Assembly (NCBI GenBank): GCA_963703665.1
Contig: CAVPFB010000003.1
Coordinates: forward strand, 434,001-498,000
Reading direction: 5' to 3'
Length of the DNA stretch: 64,000 nt
DNA from: AP-15 sp963703665
GTDB lineage: Bacteria > Pseudomonadota > Alphaproteobacteria > ATCC43930 > CGMCC-115725
A program made the position numbers and the translations under genes. Below the pieces are notes generated by a model, which was not told the DNA's origin, made no database searches, and worked only from the letters and a program-made list of their open reading frames with translations. Each line of letters opens with the position of its first letter. Positions within the stretch are counted from its first letter, which is position 1. Shown here piece after piece: positions 27,635-35,991 of this stretch.

Positions 27635-27994
27635 ATGTCCGACCACGCAAACGAGATCGAGGAGCGGCGCGTCGTGCTGACCGAAAGCGCGGTCCGCCGG
27701 ATTGCCGCTCTCAGACAGCAGGAAGAGGCCGAAGGCGCGTTTCTACGGATCGCGGTTTCCGGCGGCGGCTGCTCCGGATTCCAGTACGGCTTCAGTTTCG
27801 ACGACCAGAAGAACGAGGACGATTTCCTCTTCGAGCGGGACGGTGTCGCCGTCGTCGTCGACGAGGTTTCACTCGGGCTGCTGAGCGGGGCCGAGGTGGA
27901 TTTCGTCGAAGACCTGATGGGCGCCTCGTTCCAGATTCGCAACCCGAACGCGGCCTCGTCCTGCGGCTGCGGCAACTCGTTTTCGATCGGTTGA
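27635..27994 (+). CDS. erpA: Iron-sulfur cluster insertion protein
   Basis: An A-type Fe-S carrier of 119 residues that hands 4Fe-4S clusters to target enzymes. All three cluster cysteines are present: GGGCSGFQY and the C-terminal SCGCGNSF. N-terminal LTESAVRRI and the DLMGASFQIRNPNA strand are typical of ErpA. The neighbouring xthA is the usual alphaproteobacterial partner. Confidence 0.92.
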   Translation: MSDHANEIEERRVVLTESAVRRIAALRQQEEAEGAFLRIAVSGGGCSGFQYGFSFDDQKNEDDFLFERDGVAVVVDEVSLGLLSGAEVDFVEDLMGASFQIRNPNAASSCGCGNSFSIG

Positions 27995-28031
27995 CCATCC
28001 GTCGTCGATTTCGCCGTCGTCGATCCCGCCT

Positions 28032-28802
28032 GTGAAGATCGCCAGCTGGAACGTCAATTCGGTCAAGGCGCGGCTGCCGCACCTGCTCGCCTTTCTGAGC
28101 GAGGCGCGGCCCGACGTGCTGTGCCTGCAGGAGACCAAATGCCCGGCCGCCGATTTCCCGGCGCTCGAAATCCAGGCGCTCGGCTACCGCATCGAGACCA
28201 TCGGCCAGCGCGCCTATAATGGGGTCGCGCTGATTTCGAGGCAGCCGGCGCAGCAACCCGTCCGCGGGCTGCCCGGCATGGCCGAGGACGAACAGGCCCG
28301 TTATGTCGAAGCGGCTTTCGGCGAGGTTCGGGTCGCCTCGATCTATCTGCCCAACGGCAACCCGGTCGGCACCGACAAATTCTCCTACAAGCTCGCCTGG
28401 ATGGAACAGCTGGTCGGCCACGCGCGCGAGCTGCTGCGCCGCGAGATCCCGTTCGTGCTGGCCGGCGACTACAACATCTGTCCGGCAGACGAGGATGTTT
28501 ATGATCCGGTGGCATGGCGCGACGATGCGCTGTGCCGGACTGAATCGCGCTCGCGGTTCCGCGCGCTGATGCATTTGGGACTGACCGACGCCTACCGCGT
28601 CTTTCACCGCGAGCCGCACCGCTACACCTTTTGGGATTATCAGGCCGGGCGCTGGCACCGCGACGAGGGTCTGCGCATCGACCATCTGCTGCTGTCGCCG
28701 CACGCCGCCGACCGGATCGCCGCCTGCGACATCGACAAGAAGCCGCGGGCCAAGGAGCGCGCCTCGGACCACACCCCGATCTGGTGCGAGCTCGCCGTCT
28801 AG
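28032..28802 (+). CDS. xthA: Exodeoxyribonuclease III
   Basis: AP endonuclease / 3'-5' exonuclease in base excision repair. The 256-residue protein carries MKIASWNVNSVKARLPH, LCLQETKC (metal Glu), LAGDYNICPADEDVYDP, RYTFWDYQAG and the terminal RIDHLLLS with ASDHTPIWCEL (catalytic His). GTG start at 28032 gives the canonical N-terminus. Confidence 0.95.
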   Translation: MKIASWNVNSVKARLPHLLAFLSEARPDVLCLQETKCPAADFPALEIQALGYRIETIGQRAYNGVALISRQPAQQPVRGLPGMAEDEQARYVEAAFGEVRVASIYLPNGNPVGTDKFSYKLAWMEQLVGHARELLRREIPFVLAGDYNICPADEDVYDPVAWRDDALCRTESRSRFRALMHLGLTDAYRVFHREPHRYTFWDYQAGRWHRDEGLRIDHLLLSPHAADRIAACDIDKKPRAKERASDHTPIWCELAV

Positions 28803-28905
28803 ACCGAGCCGCAGCCGGGCTTGGCAGCTCCGCGGCGATGCGATATCTAGCCTGATCCGTTGCGAGCACGCCCGCAGGGCGATCGTTTAGCAGGGAGTTA
28901 AGACC

Positions 28906-30124
28906 ATGTCAGCCGCCCAGCGCTACGATGTCGGTGGGGTACTTTTGCCGCGGCCGTTCAAGGTCCGCCGGCTCGGCCATTTCGGCTTCAATGTCGAAAA
29001 ATTGCGCGAGGGCCGTGAATTTTACGGCGACCTGCTGGGCTTCACCGCTTCCGACACACTCGATTTCTCGCGCGCGCCTTGGTTTCCGAAGGATGCCGAT
29101 CTTGGCGATCCGCACGGCTATTTCATGCGCTACGGCACCGACCACCACGCCTTCGTGCTATTCCCGAAAAAGGTCATGGATCACCGCGCCGACCGCAAAT
29201 TCGCGCCCGAGGTCACGATCAACCAGATCACCTGGCAGTGCGGCAGCCTCAGGGAGATCGGCGACGCGCATAATTATTTTGTACGTCACCAAGTCCCGGT
29301 GCAGCGCGTCGGCCGCGACATGCCGGGCAGCAACTGGCATGTTTACGTTTACGATCCCGACGGCCACACCAACGAGTTCTATTACGGCATCGAGCAGATC
29401 GGCTGGAACCGGCTCAGCAAACCGCGCGAGATGTATTACCGCGGCTTCAACGAGAAGCCGCCATTGCCGCAGATCTCCGAGGCCGCCGAACTGGCCGAGG
29501 CCTATGACAAGGGCATCGAGGTGCTGTCGGGCCACGAGGCGAAAGAGACCCTGCCCGCGAGCTATGACGTCGAGGGAGTGCTGCTGCCGCGGCCGTTCAA
29601 GATCACCAAGGTCGGTCCAATCGGCCTGTTTGTCGACGATGTCGAGCGCGCCGAGGTTTTTTATCGCGAACGCCTGGGCTTTCATCGCAGCGAGCAGGCG
29701 GTGTACCATGGCGCCCGCTGCACATTCTTGCGCTGCGGCGCCGAGCACCACAGCGTGGCGCTGTTTCCAAAGGAGCTGCGCAACACCCTGGGCCTAAGCG
29801 AACACACGACCTGCATGTCGTTCGGCGTCGAGGTCGGCAGCTACGCGCAGCTGCGCGCGGCCGTGGCCTTCCTTAAGGAGCACGGCGTTACTTTTATCGA
29901 ACTCGATCCCGCCCGAGCTCTACCCCGGCATCGACTATTCGGCCTTCGCGCTCGATCCCGACGGCCATTGCATCCAGCTTTATTATTACATGGAGCAGAT
30001 CGGCTGGGACGGCCGCGTCCGCCCGGCCGCCGAGCGCCGTCATGTCAACGGCAACTGGCCCGAAACCTTGGAGCCAATGTCCGACACCTATGTCGACCAG
30101 GTGTTCCAGGGTCCGCTCGGCTAG
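28906..30124 (+). CDS. Two-domain VOC family (extradiol-dioxygenase-like) protein, +1 frameshift near 29907
   Basis: A glyoxalase/bleomycin/dioxygenase-fold protein with two internally similar halves. Each half opens with YDV-x-GVLLPRPFK (residues 6 and about 222) and holds metal-type His/Glu motifs (TDHHAFVLFP, GHTNEFYYGIEQIGW; AEHHSVALFP). The last 70 residues (ELYPGIDYSAFALDPDGHC, then LYYYMEQIGWDGR) lie one base off the main frame. Start-to-stop is 3n+1, and one extra C in the CCC at about 29906-29909 explains it. The ring-cleavage role is inferred from fold and neighbours, not shown. Confidence 0.8.
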
Positions 30125-30201
30125 AAAGGGTTTTAGCGCAAGGATCACAATGTGTGTGTTACGCATCGACCCGACCGACGAAATCGCGCGGAAACTCCTA
30201 A

Positions 30202-30385
30202 ATGAAGCCGTGGCAGAAAAAGAAAAGGTGTATTGAGGCCCCGACCGAAATAGGCATGAGTGAAGATCGGGTGAGGCAAGTTGCTGGGGAAAGGCTCAAG
30301 AGGCGACGAGCAGTGGATTTATCACGATCGCGGATATTTGTATTTCCGTGACGGAATATTGACGACCAAGCAGAAGAGCTATTAG
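30202..30385 (+). CDS. Small unrecognised protein with SmpA/DUF2845-like pattern, +1 frameshift near 30293
   Basis: After ATG at 30202 the frame reads MKPWQKKKRCIEAPTEIGMS and EDRVRQVAG. One base later it reads GSRGDEQWIYHDRGYLYF and RDGILTTKQKSY, stop at 30383-30385. The pattern GMSEDRVRQVAGK...WIYHDRGYLYFRDGIL resembles small periplasmic proteins that share the SmpA/DUF2845 theme of GM-x3-V-x3-G then WxY. Length is 3n+1, so one extra G in the run at about 30291-30294 restores about 60 residues. It is too short for ordinary ORF calls. An upstream 28-codon frame from 30150 may be part of it. Confidence 0.4.
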
Positions 30386-30395
30386 GCATAGCTCT

Positions 30396-30594
30396 GACGC
30401 CCCTGATCCCCTGCTTTCGCGGGGGCGATGGTCAGGTGTTGCAGGGATTGCTCGTGTCATTTACCCATTCCGGTCGGGGTCGCGTGCGGCGTGGATCACC
30501 GGGTCAAGCCCGGTGACAACGGTCAGCAAGAGAACCGTCTTTCGGTCTCACAACCGGTTTCTCTGAACCGGACAGCCTTGGACGAGGGTCCGGC
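30396..30594. repeat. Composite of intergenic repeats upstream of the LLM gene
   Basis: First a palindrome, CCCCTGCTTTCGCGGGGG. Then a copy of the 'CGTGGATCACCGGGTCAAGCCCGGTGA' family (here with GCGTGGATCACCGGG and CAAGCCCGGTGACAA), and then CTGAACCGGACAGCC, which also occurs at 48.2-48.7 kb. The repeat runs into the ATG of the next gene. Confidence 0.65.
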
Positions 30595-31563
30595 ATGACG
30601 ACAGATGAGGATTTAGGTTCTGGCGCGCGAATAAAGCCGTTCCGCTTCGGGGTCAATGTCGGGCCGTCGCGCTCGCGCGCCGAGTGGATCGAGAAGGCGC
30701 GCTGGCTGGAAGCCCTCGGCTACGACGTACTGACCGTGCCGGATCACCTGGCCGATTTTTTGGCGCCGATGCCGGCGCTGGTCTGCGCCGCCGAAGCCAC
30801 GACATCGCTCCGGCTCGGCACCAACGTGCTCAACAACGACTTCCGCCATCCGGTGCTGGTGGCGCGCGAGGCGGCGACCGTCGATCTTCTGAGCGACGGC
30901 CGGTTCGAGCTCGGTCTCGGCGCCGGGCACATGCAATCCGAATACGACCAGGCCGGGCTGGGTTTCGATAAGGGAGGCACCCGGGTCGACCGGCTGACCG
31001 AAGCGGTGACCGTCATCAAGGGCCTGCTGACGGGGGAACGGCTGACGTTTGCCGGTCGGCATTATCGCGTAACCGACCACGCAATCTTCCCTCTCCCGGC
31101 CCAGCGGCCCCATCCGCCGATCGCGATCAGCGGCAACGGTCGTCGGCTGCTGAGTTTGGCCGCGCGGGAAGCCGACATCGTCGGTCTCTCGGGCATCACC
31201 TTCCGCCACGGCGGCACGGTGCCTGATCTCTCCGGATGGAAGGCGTCAGGAGTCGATGAGCGGTTGCAGCTCGTCCGTGAGGTCTCGGGCGAGCGGTACG
31301 CCGGTCTGGAACTGAACGTGCTGGTGCAGCGCGTAGTCGTGATCGACGACCGTCGGCAAGCCGCGGAAGAGCTGGCGCGCCATTGGGCCGAGCTCACTCC
31401 CGACGAGATCATCGACAGCCCCTATGTGCTGGTTGGAACCGTGGACCAGATGATCGCGGACCTGCGGGCGCGGCGGGAGCGTTGGCGCATCTCCTATTTC
31501 ACGATATTTGAACCCTACTCGCGCGCGTTCGCTCCCGTCGTCGCGCAACTCGCCGGCACATAG
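30595..31563 (+). CDS. LLM class (F420- or FMN-dependent) oxidoreductase
   Basis: A luciferase-like TIM barrel of 322 residues related to the TIGR03621 F420-dependent family. It has FRFGVNVGPSRSRAEWIEKA at the N-terminus, DVLTVPDHLADFLAPMPALV, GRFELGLGAGHMQSEYDQAG and PIAISGNGRRLLSLAAREAD. Cofactor choice (F420 or FMN) cannot be told. The ATG lies at the edge of a repeat, so the first 14 residues are doubtful. Precedes the HsaA-like flavoprotein by 56 bp. Confidence 0.85.
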   Translation: MTTDEDLGSGARIKPFRFGVNVGPSRSRAEWIEKARWLEALGYDVLTVPDHLADFLAPMPALVCAAEATTSLRLGTNVLNNDFRHPVLVAREAATVDLLSDGRFELGLGAGHMQSEYDQAGLGFDKGGTRVDRLTEAVTVIKGLLTGERLTFAGRHYRVTDHAIFPLPAQRPHPPIAISGNGRRLLSLAAREADIVGLSGITFRHGGTVPDLSGWKASGVDERLQLVREVSGERYAGLELNVLVQRVVVIDDRRQAAEELARHWAELTPDEIIDSPYVLVGTVDQMIADLRARRERWRISYFTIFEPYSRAFAPVVAQLAGT

Positions 31564-31619
31564 ATGTCCGCGTTTTCAACGACGTTGCCTGGGCTGGCGC
31601 ACCAATCGCGAGGAGCGCC

Positions 31620-32789
31620 ATGACGCCTGATGCCTATCTCGACCGGGTGCGGGCCTTGCTGCCGGCCCTGCGCGAGCGCGCCCGGGCCGCGGAGCAGTTG
31701 CGACGATTGCCGGACGAAACCTTTGACGACTTTCAAAAGGCGGGCCTGTTCCGCGCCTTGCAGCCACAACGCTACGGCGGCTACGAGCTCGATCCGGGCA
31801 CCTTTTACCAAGCGGTCATCGAGGTCGGCGCGGTCTGCGGATCGAGCGGCTGGATTCTGGGCGTCCTCGGGGTGCACAATTGGCACGTGGCGATCCTTCC
31901 GCCGCAGGCGCAGGAGGATGTCTGGGGCGAGGACGACAGCGTCCAGCTGTCGACGTCGCTGGCGCCGACCGGGACCGTCGAGCGCGCCGCCGGCGGTTAT
32001 CGCATCAAAGGCCGCTGGTCGTTTTCGAGCGGCTGCGATCATTGCCAATGGGCGGTGCTGGGCGGCGCCGCCCCACCGTCCTCATCCGGCGAGCCGCCCG
32101 ATCCGCGTGTGTTTCTGGTGCCGCGCCGCGACTACCGGATCGACGACAATTGGCATGTGATGGGCCTCTGTGCCACCGGCAGCAAAGACATCGTGGTCGA
32201 GGACGCGTTTGTGCCCGAATACCGCACCCATTCGTACCGCGACGCCTTCGCCCTCAACCATCCCGGCTCCGCAATCAACGAGGCGCCGCTCTATCGCCTG
32301 CCGTTCGGGCTGATCTTTACCTACGGCATCGTGTCGCCGGCGATTGGCGCTGCACAGGGCGCGCTGACTGCGTTTCGCGAGCAGGCGGTGCGGCGCATCA
32401 ACGTGCGCGACGGCTCGCGCGCGGTCGAAGACCCGTTCATGCAACACCGCCTTGCCGAGGCGGCGGCCGAAATCGACGCGGCGCGCGAGCGCATGCTCGC
32501 CAATTTCGCCGCGATGATGCGGCAAGCGCGTGCCGGCGAGGAAATCCCGCTCGCCGATCGCGCCCGTTATCGCTGGGATTCCGGTAAGGCGATCGACCGC
32601 AGCGTCCACGCGGTCGATCGGCTGTTCGAGGCGGCCGGCGGCCACGCCCTCTTTCTCGACAACCCGATCCAGCGCGCCTGGCGCGACGTGCACGCGATGA
32701 GGGCGCACGCCGGGAACAACCCCGAACGCGCCTCCTTCATTTTCGCCCGCTCCGAATTCGGCCTGCCGCCCCACGACATCCGGTTTTAA
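31620..32789 (+). CDS. Flavin-dependent monooxygenase, acyl-CoA dehydrogenase fold (HsaA-like)
   Basis: A 389-residue protein of the acyl-CoA dehydrogenase superfamily, in the group C/D two-component monooxygenase branch (HsaA, HpaB-like). Features are RLPDETFDDFQKAGLFRALQ, CGSSGWILGVLGVHNWH, GRWSFSSGCDHCQWAVLGG, GLCATGSKDIVVEDAFVPEY, and AHAGNNPERASFIFARSEF near the C-terminus. It would need a flavin reductase, which is not nearby. The substrate is unknown; with the VOC protein it suggests oxidation of an aromatic or sterol-like compound. Confidence 0.82.
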   Translation: MTPDAYLDRVRALLPALRERARAAEQLRRLPDETFDDFQKAGLFRALQPQRYGGYELDPGTFYQAVIEVGAVCGSSGWILGVLGVHNWHVAILPPQAQEDVWGEDDSVQLSTSLAPTGTVERAAGGYRIKGRWSFSSGCDHCQWAVLGGAAPPSSSGEPPDPRVFLVPRRDYRIDDNWHVMGLCATGSKDIVVEDAFVPEYRTHSYRDAFALNHPGSAINEAPLYRLPFGLIFTYGIVSPAIGAAQGALTAFREQAVRRINVRDGSRAVEDPFMQHRLAEAAAEIDAARERMLANFAAMMRQARAGEEIPLADRARYRWDSGKAIDRSVHAVDRLFEAAGGHALFLDNPIQRAWRDVHAMRAHAGNNPERASFIFARSEFGLPPHDIRF

Positions 32790-32884
32790 GGACGGGTTTC
32801 GCTTCGGATCGATCGCCAGCCTCGGATCGGTCGGCGCGAGCCCACGGGTCGGGCTGCCGCCGGCCGAAAGACAGGCTGAGTGAG

Positions 32885-32955
32885 GTGATCTCGAGCCGCT
32901 GAGCGTGGTGTGATCGGGATCGCTTCGTCGCTGCGCTCCTCGCAATGGCGCCGCG
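32885..32955. repeat. Dispersed repeat fragment (GATCGCTTCGTCGCTGCGCTCCTCGCAATGG)
   Basis: The segment GATCGCTTCGTCGCTGCGCT then CCTCGCAATGGC is the right arm of the repeat family seen between otnK and otnC. The remaining gap 32790-33137 holds no supported gene. Confidence 0.55.
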
Positions 32956-33137
32956 CCGCCTCGCTCGGAAACGGCTCCTGGTTGATCGCAACGAACTGCG
33001 CCGCAGGCCGTAATTCGGCTCACCTCCACGCTTGACGCACAGGGTGATCGTGAGTGAATTTAGTTGCGGTGACGTTGAGCGGAAACGAAAAAATCACCGC
33101 ACCGGGCTGCAACCCGGGAGTGTCGACCGGGGTACCG

Positions 33138-34052
33138 ATGATTTGTCTGCACGGAGCGAGCACGTTGAAGCTTTCAAAACTGGGACCGATCTTTCCGGGG
33201 CTGATCTTGATGGCCTGCTCGGGCCCGCCGATCCCGCCCTCGCCCCAGGTGATCGAATTGCCGAGCAGGGTTGAAGCGGGGCAGGGGATTGATTTGCCGA
33301 CCGACGCCAGCGATGTGCTGAACGAATTGGAGGAGAGCCGGGTCGAGTTCGTCGCCCGCTATTATCGCACACCGGAATCCCGGTGGCCGGCGCTTTCGGC
33401 GAGCGAGGCTCAACGGCTGTCGTCGCTGGGGGTGAAGATTGTGGCCGTGTGGGAATCGCATTCCCGTGATCCTGCGCATTTTTCCTATTCCTCCGGTTAT
33501 GGCGATGCGGTGATGGCATATTGGCAAGCGAGAGCCGTGGGCCAGCCTGCCGGCAGCGCCATCTATTTCGCCGTCGACTTCAATGCGTCGCTGCAAACGC
33601 TCGCAGGGATTGACGACTACTTCCGTGGCGTGGCAGCGGGTTTTGCTGCGGCGAGTGGAGGAAATGCGGATTACAGGATCGGCGTGTACGGTTCCGGCGC
33701 TGTTTGCGATGCGGTAAAACGAACTGGGCTGGCGCAGTACAGTTGGTTATCGAGCTCGATCGCCTGGACTGACTCTACGAGCTACGAAGACTGGAACATC
33801 AGGCAAGGCACTCGATCAGCGGAGCTGTCATTTAATCACGATTCCGACGAAGGGAGAGAAGAGTACGGCGCATTCCGGCTTGCGAGCCATAGCGGAAGTT
33901 CCGACAATCCCCGAGACCGCATGATGTTGGTGCGCCTCCAGCACCACAAGGCGGCCAACCACTGGTATCCGCGGCAATCCCTTTGCGCTGATAGGCCCGA
34001 GCGCCGATTGGCGCTATTGTGCGGGCAGGCCAACGCTGGGAGGATCGGATGA
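33138..34052 (+). CDS. DUF1906 (glycoside-hydrolase-like) putative lipoprotein
   Basis: A 304-residue protein. A hydrophobic leader ends in a lipobox-like LILMACSG (Cys near residue 28), then comes a DUF1906 domain: VEFVARYYRTPESR, SLGVKIVAVWESHS, VGQPAGSAIYFAVDFNAS, IGVYGSGAVCDAVKRTG and ELSFNHDSD. DUF1906 has a TIM-barrel fold, found in exported proteins acting on or near the cell wall. Base composition is clearly lower in GC and uses TTA, AAA and ACG codons more than neighbours, a sign of transfer. The last 60 or so residues look like unrelated read-through, and the stop overlaps the next ATG. Confidence 0.7.
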   Translation: MICLHGASTLKLSKLGPIFPGLILMACSGPPIPPSPQVIELPSRVEAGQGIDLPTDASDVLNELEESRVEFVARYYRTPESRWPALSASEAQRLSSLGVKIVAVWESHSRDPAHFSYSSGYGDAVMAYWQARAVGQPAGSAIYFAVDFNASLQTLAGIDDYFRGVAAGFAAASGGNADYRIGVYGSGAVCDAVKRTGLAQYSWLSSSIAWTDSTSYEDWNIRQGTRSAELSFNHDSDEGREEYGAFRLASHSGSSDNPRDRMMLVRLQHHKAANHWYPRQSLCADRPERRLALLCGQANAGRIG

Positions 34053-34564
34053 TCAAAGGGCTGCACCATAATGCATATCGCTGCCGGGATTCCGAGGAGA
34101 CGCGGATTTTTTACGAAGATTTCCTCGGGCTTCGGCTGGTCAGCGCGTTCGAGATCAACGAGGGCCGCGCACTGCATACCTTTTTCGAGATGGATGACGG
34201 CTCCTGCCTCGCGTTTTTCGAGGTGCCCGGCGCGCCTTTCGAGTTCAAGCGCCAGGATACGTTGGATTTGCACATCGCACTCGGCGTTGAGCCCGATGTT
34301 TTTGATAACATGCTGCAAAAGGGTAAGGCGGAAGGAGTGGAGGTTGGCGGGCCGGTCGACCATGGCTTTGTCCGTTCGATTTATTTTCGCGACCCGAACG
34401 GCTACGTCATCGAATTGACCGCCGGCACCGGCACGCACGGCGAGATCATGGACCCCGCCATCTCGAAGCCGCACGCGGCGCTCGCCCGCTGGCAGGCGGC
34501 AAAGAGCCACCGGGCGTCGAGGGCGCTTACATCGCCACCGGCCACAGCGTTTGGGGCATCCTGA
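34049..34564 (+). CDS. VOC family protein (glyoxalase/dioxygenase fold)
   Basis: Single-domain VOC protein. N-terminal IKGLHHNAYRCRDSEETRIF and the C-terminal FVRSIYFRDPNGYVIELTAG carry the typical metal ligands (His near residue 7, Glu in VIELT). The core ends near KPHAALARWQAAK (about residue 150); the last 20 residues run out of frame through a gene remnant, so the natural stop is probably lost. ATG at 34049 follows GGGAGGATC. Substrate unknown. Confidence 0.8.
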   Translation: MIKGLHHNAYRCRDSEETRIFYEDFLGLRLVSAFEINEGRALHTFFEMDDGSCLAFFEVPGAPFEFKRQDTLDLHIALGVEPDVFDNMLQKGKAEGVEVGGPVDHGFVRSIYFRDPNGYVIELTAGTGTHGEIMDPAISKPHAALARWQAAKSHRASRALTSPPATAFGAS

Positions 34565-34805
34565 ACGTCCCGGCGACGGCGAGGCGATGGCCGAGCTGAT
34601 CACCGAGGGCGCCGCGCGCACGGTCGACCTGTCGCCGTTCGAGCCTGGCCGATTGCCGCCACTCGACCCGGGGCGGCTGCCCTGGCGCGCCGGACGGGAT
34701 GCTCGACCGCAGGAATTGTCCGCGCTGGCGATCCTGGCCGCCGATAGCCAACCGGGCGATGCCGCATTATGGTTCGCCGGCGTCCCGCCAGGGTTGGAAA
34801 GGCGT
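34507..34805 (+). pseudogene. C-terminal remnant of an FAD-dependent oxidoreductase (DAO family)
   Basis: Reading from 34507 gives PGVEGAYIATGHSVWGILNV then, one base off after about 34578, GEAMAELITEGAARTVDLSP and FEPGRLPPL. These are the last 60 or so residues of DAO/glycine-oxidase-like FAD enzymes (ATGHSxWGI...ATGEAMAELI). No N-terminal FAD domain exists upstream. Unlike the other shifts here, this one needs a missing base. A true decayed fragment, overlapping the end of the VOC gene. Confidence 0.65.
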
Positions 34806-34807
34806 CC

Positions 34808-35866
34808 ATGCAACCGATCAACGTGCTCAACCTCCAGCGCATCAGCGCCCATGACTGGGCGAAGATCGAAGCCGTCGGCCCGGCGGTCCGGTTGACCGAC
34901 GCCGGGGGCTGGTTCGACGGCGAAATCCGCGAAACCTGGCCGGCCTTTACCTCGGCGCGCTACCTGGCGCCGGGCTCGATGGGCAAAGGAACCCGCGAAG
35001 AGCGCGACCGCCTGCTGGCCGAAGCCGAAATCATCCTTGGCGGTTGGCCGTTTCCGCTCGATCTGCGGGCAAGGGCGCCGCGGCTCAAATGGTTTCACCA
35101 ACGCCCCGCCGGCGCGAGCAATCTGTTGCGCGGCGATTTGTGGGGCAGCGATGTCCAGGTGACGACCTCGCGCGGGGTCGGCAGCACGCTGGCGATGGCC
35201 GAATACGCGGTGGCCGGCATTCTCTACTTTGCCAAGGGGCTGGGCCAGGTCGCGATCGATCGCGACGCCGCCGCATTCGACCCGCGAGCCTATCGACCGC
35301 TGCTGCTGGACGGCAAGACCGCTTGCGTCGTCGGCGCCGGCGGCATCGGGCTTGAAGTCGGCCGGCTGTGCGCGGCGCTCGGCCTGCGAGTGGTCGGCAC
35401 CCGCCGCCATCCGCAGCCGGGCGAGGCGCTGCCGCCCGGGTTCAGCGAGCTCGGCGGCCCCGGGGATCTCGACCGGTTCTTGCCGCAGAGCGATTTCGTG
35501 GTCGTTTCCTGCCACTGGACGCCGGAGACCACCCGCCTCTTCGACGCCGGGCGCTTTGCCGCGATGAAACCCGGCGGCGTGCTGGTCAGCCTCGCCCGCG
35601 GCGAGATCATCGACGAGGATGCGCTGGCCGAAGCACTTCAGCGCGAGCATCTGCGCGGCGCGGTGCTCGACGTCTATGTCGGCGAATTCGAGCATCCGCC
35701 GCCGGCGCGGCTGTGGTCGGACCCGAGGGTGCTGATCACGCCGCACATCTCGGGCGCCAGCGACGACAACCGGCATGGCGCGATCGACCTGTTCTGCGAC
35801 AATTTGCGCGCCTACCTCGACGGCAAGCCGTTGCGCAACGTCATCGATTGGGAACGGGGTTATTGA
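34808..35866 (+). CDS. D-2-hydroxyacid dehydrogenase (NAD-dependent)
   Basis: A 352-residue enzyme of the D-isomer 2-hydroxyacid dehydrogenase family. It has the Rossmann motif ACVVGAGGIGLEVGRLCA (about residues 176-193) and the catalytic triad Arg in VSLARGEIIDEDALA, Glu in DVYVGEFEHPPPA, His in VLITPHISGASDDN. It interconverts a 2-oxoacid and a D-2-hydroxyacid; the substrate is unknown. Next to the glyoxylate aminotransferase, a glyoxylate/hydroxypyruvate reductase role is possible. ATG at 34808; the frame is open further upstream into the remnant. Confidence 0.88.
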   Translation: MQPINVLNLQRISAHDWAKIEAVGPAVRLTDAGGWFDGEIRETWPAFTSARYLAPGSMGKGTREERDRLLAEAEIILGGWPFPLDLRARAPRLKWFHQRPAGASNLLRGDLWGSDVQVTTSRGVGSTLAMAEYAVAGILYFAKGLGQVAIDRDAAAFDPRAYRPLLLDGKTACVVGAGGIGLEVGRLCAALGLRVVGTRRHPQPGEALPPGFSELGGPGDLDRFLPQSDFVVVSCHWTPETTRLFDAGRFAAMKPGGVLVSLARGEIIDEDALAEALQREHLRGAVLDVYVGEFEHPPPARLWSDPRVLITPHISGASDDNRHGAIDLFCDNLRAYLDGKPLRNVIDWERGY

Positions 35867-35991
35867 AGATCGGTTTCCGACCCGAGTCGACCCCCCAACT
35901 TTGGGTGCGCACGGCTGCTCCTTCCGCTGCCACCTTATGGAAAACCGCTTCGTAACCGGACAGTCCCGCAGCCAGCGCTGTTCGGGGACCG

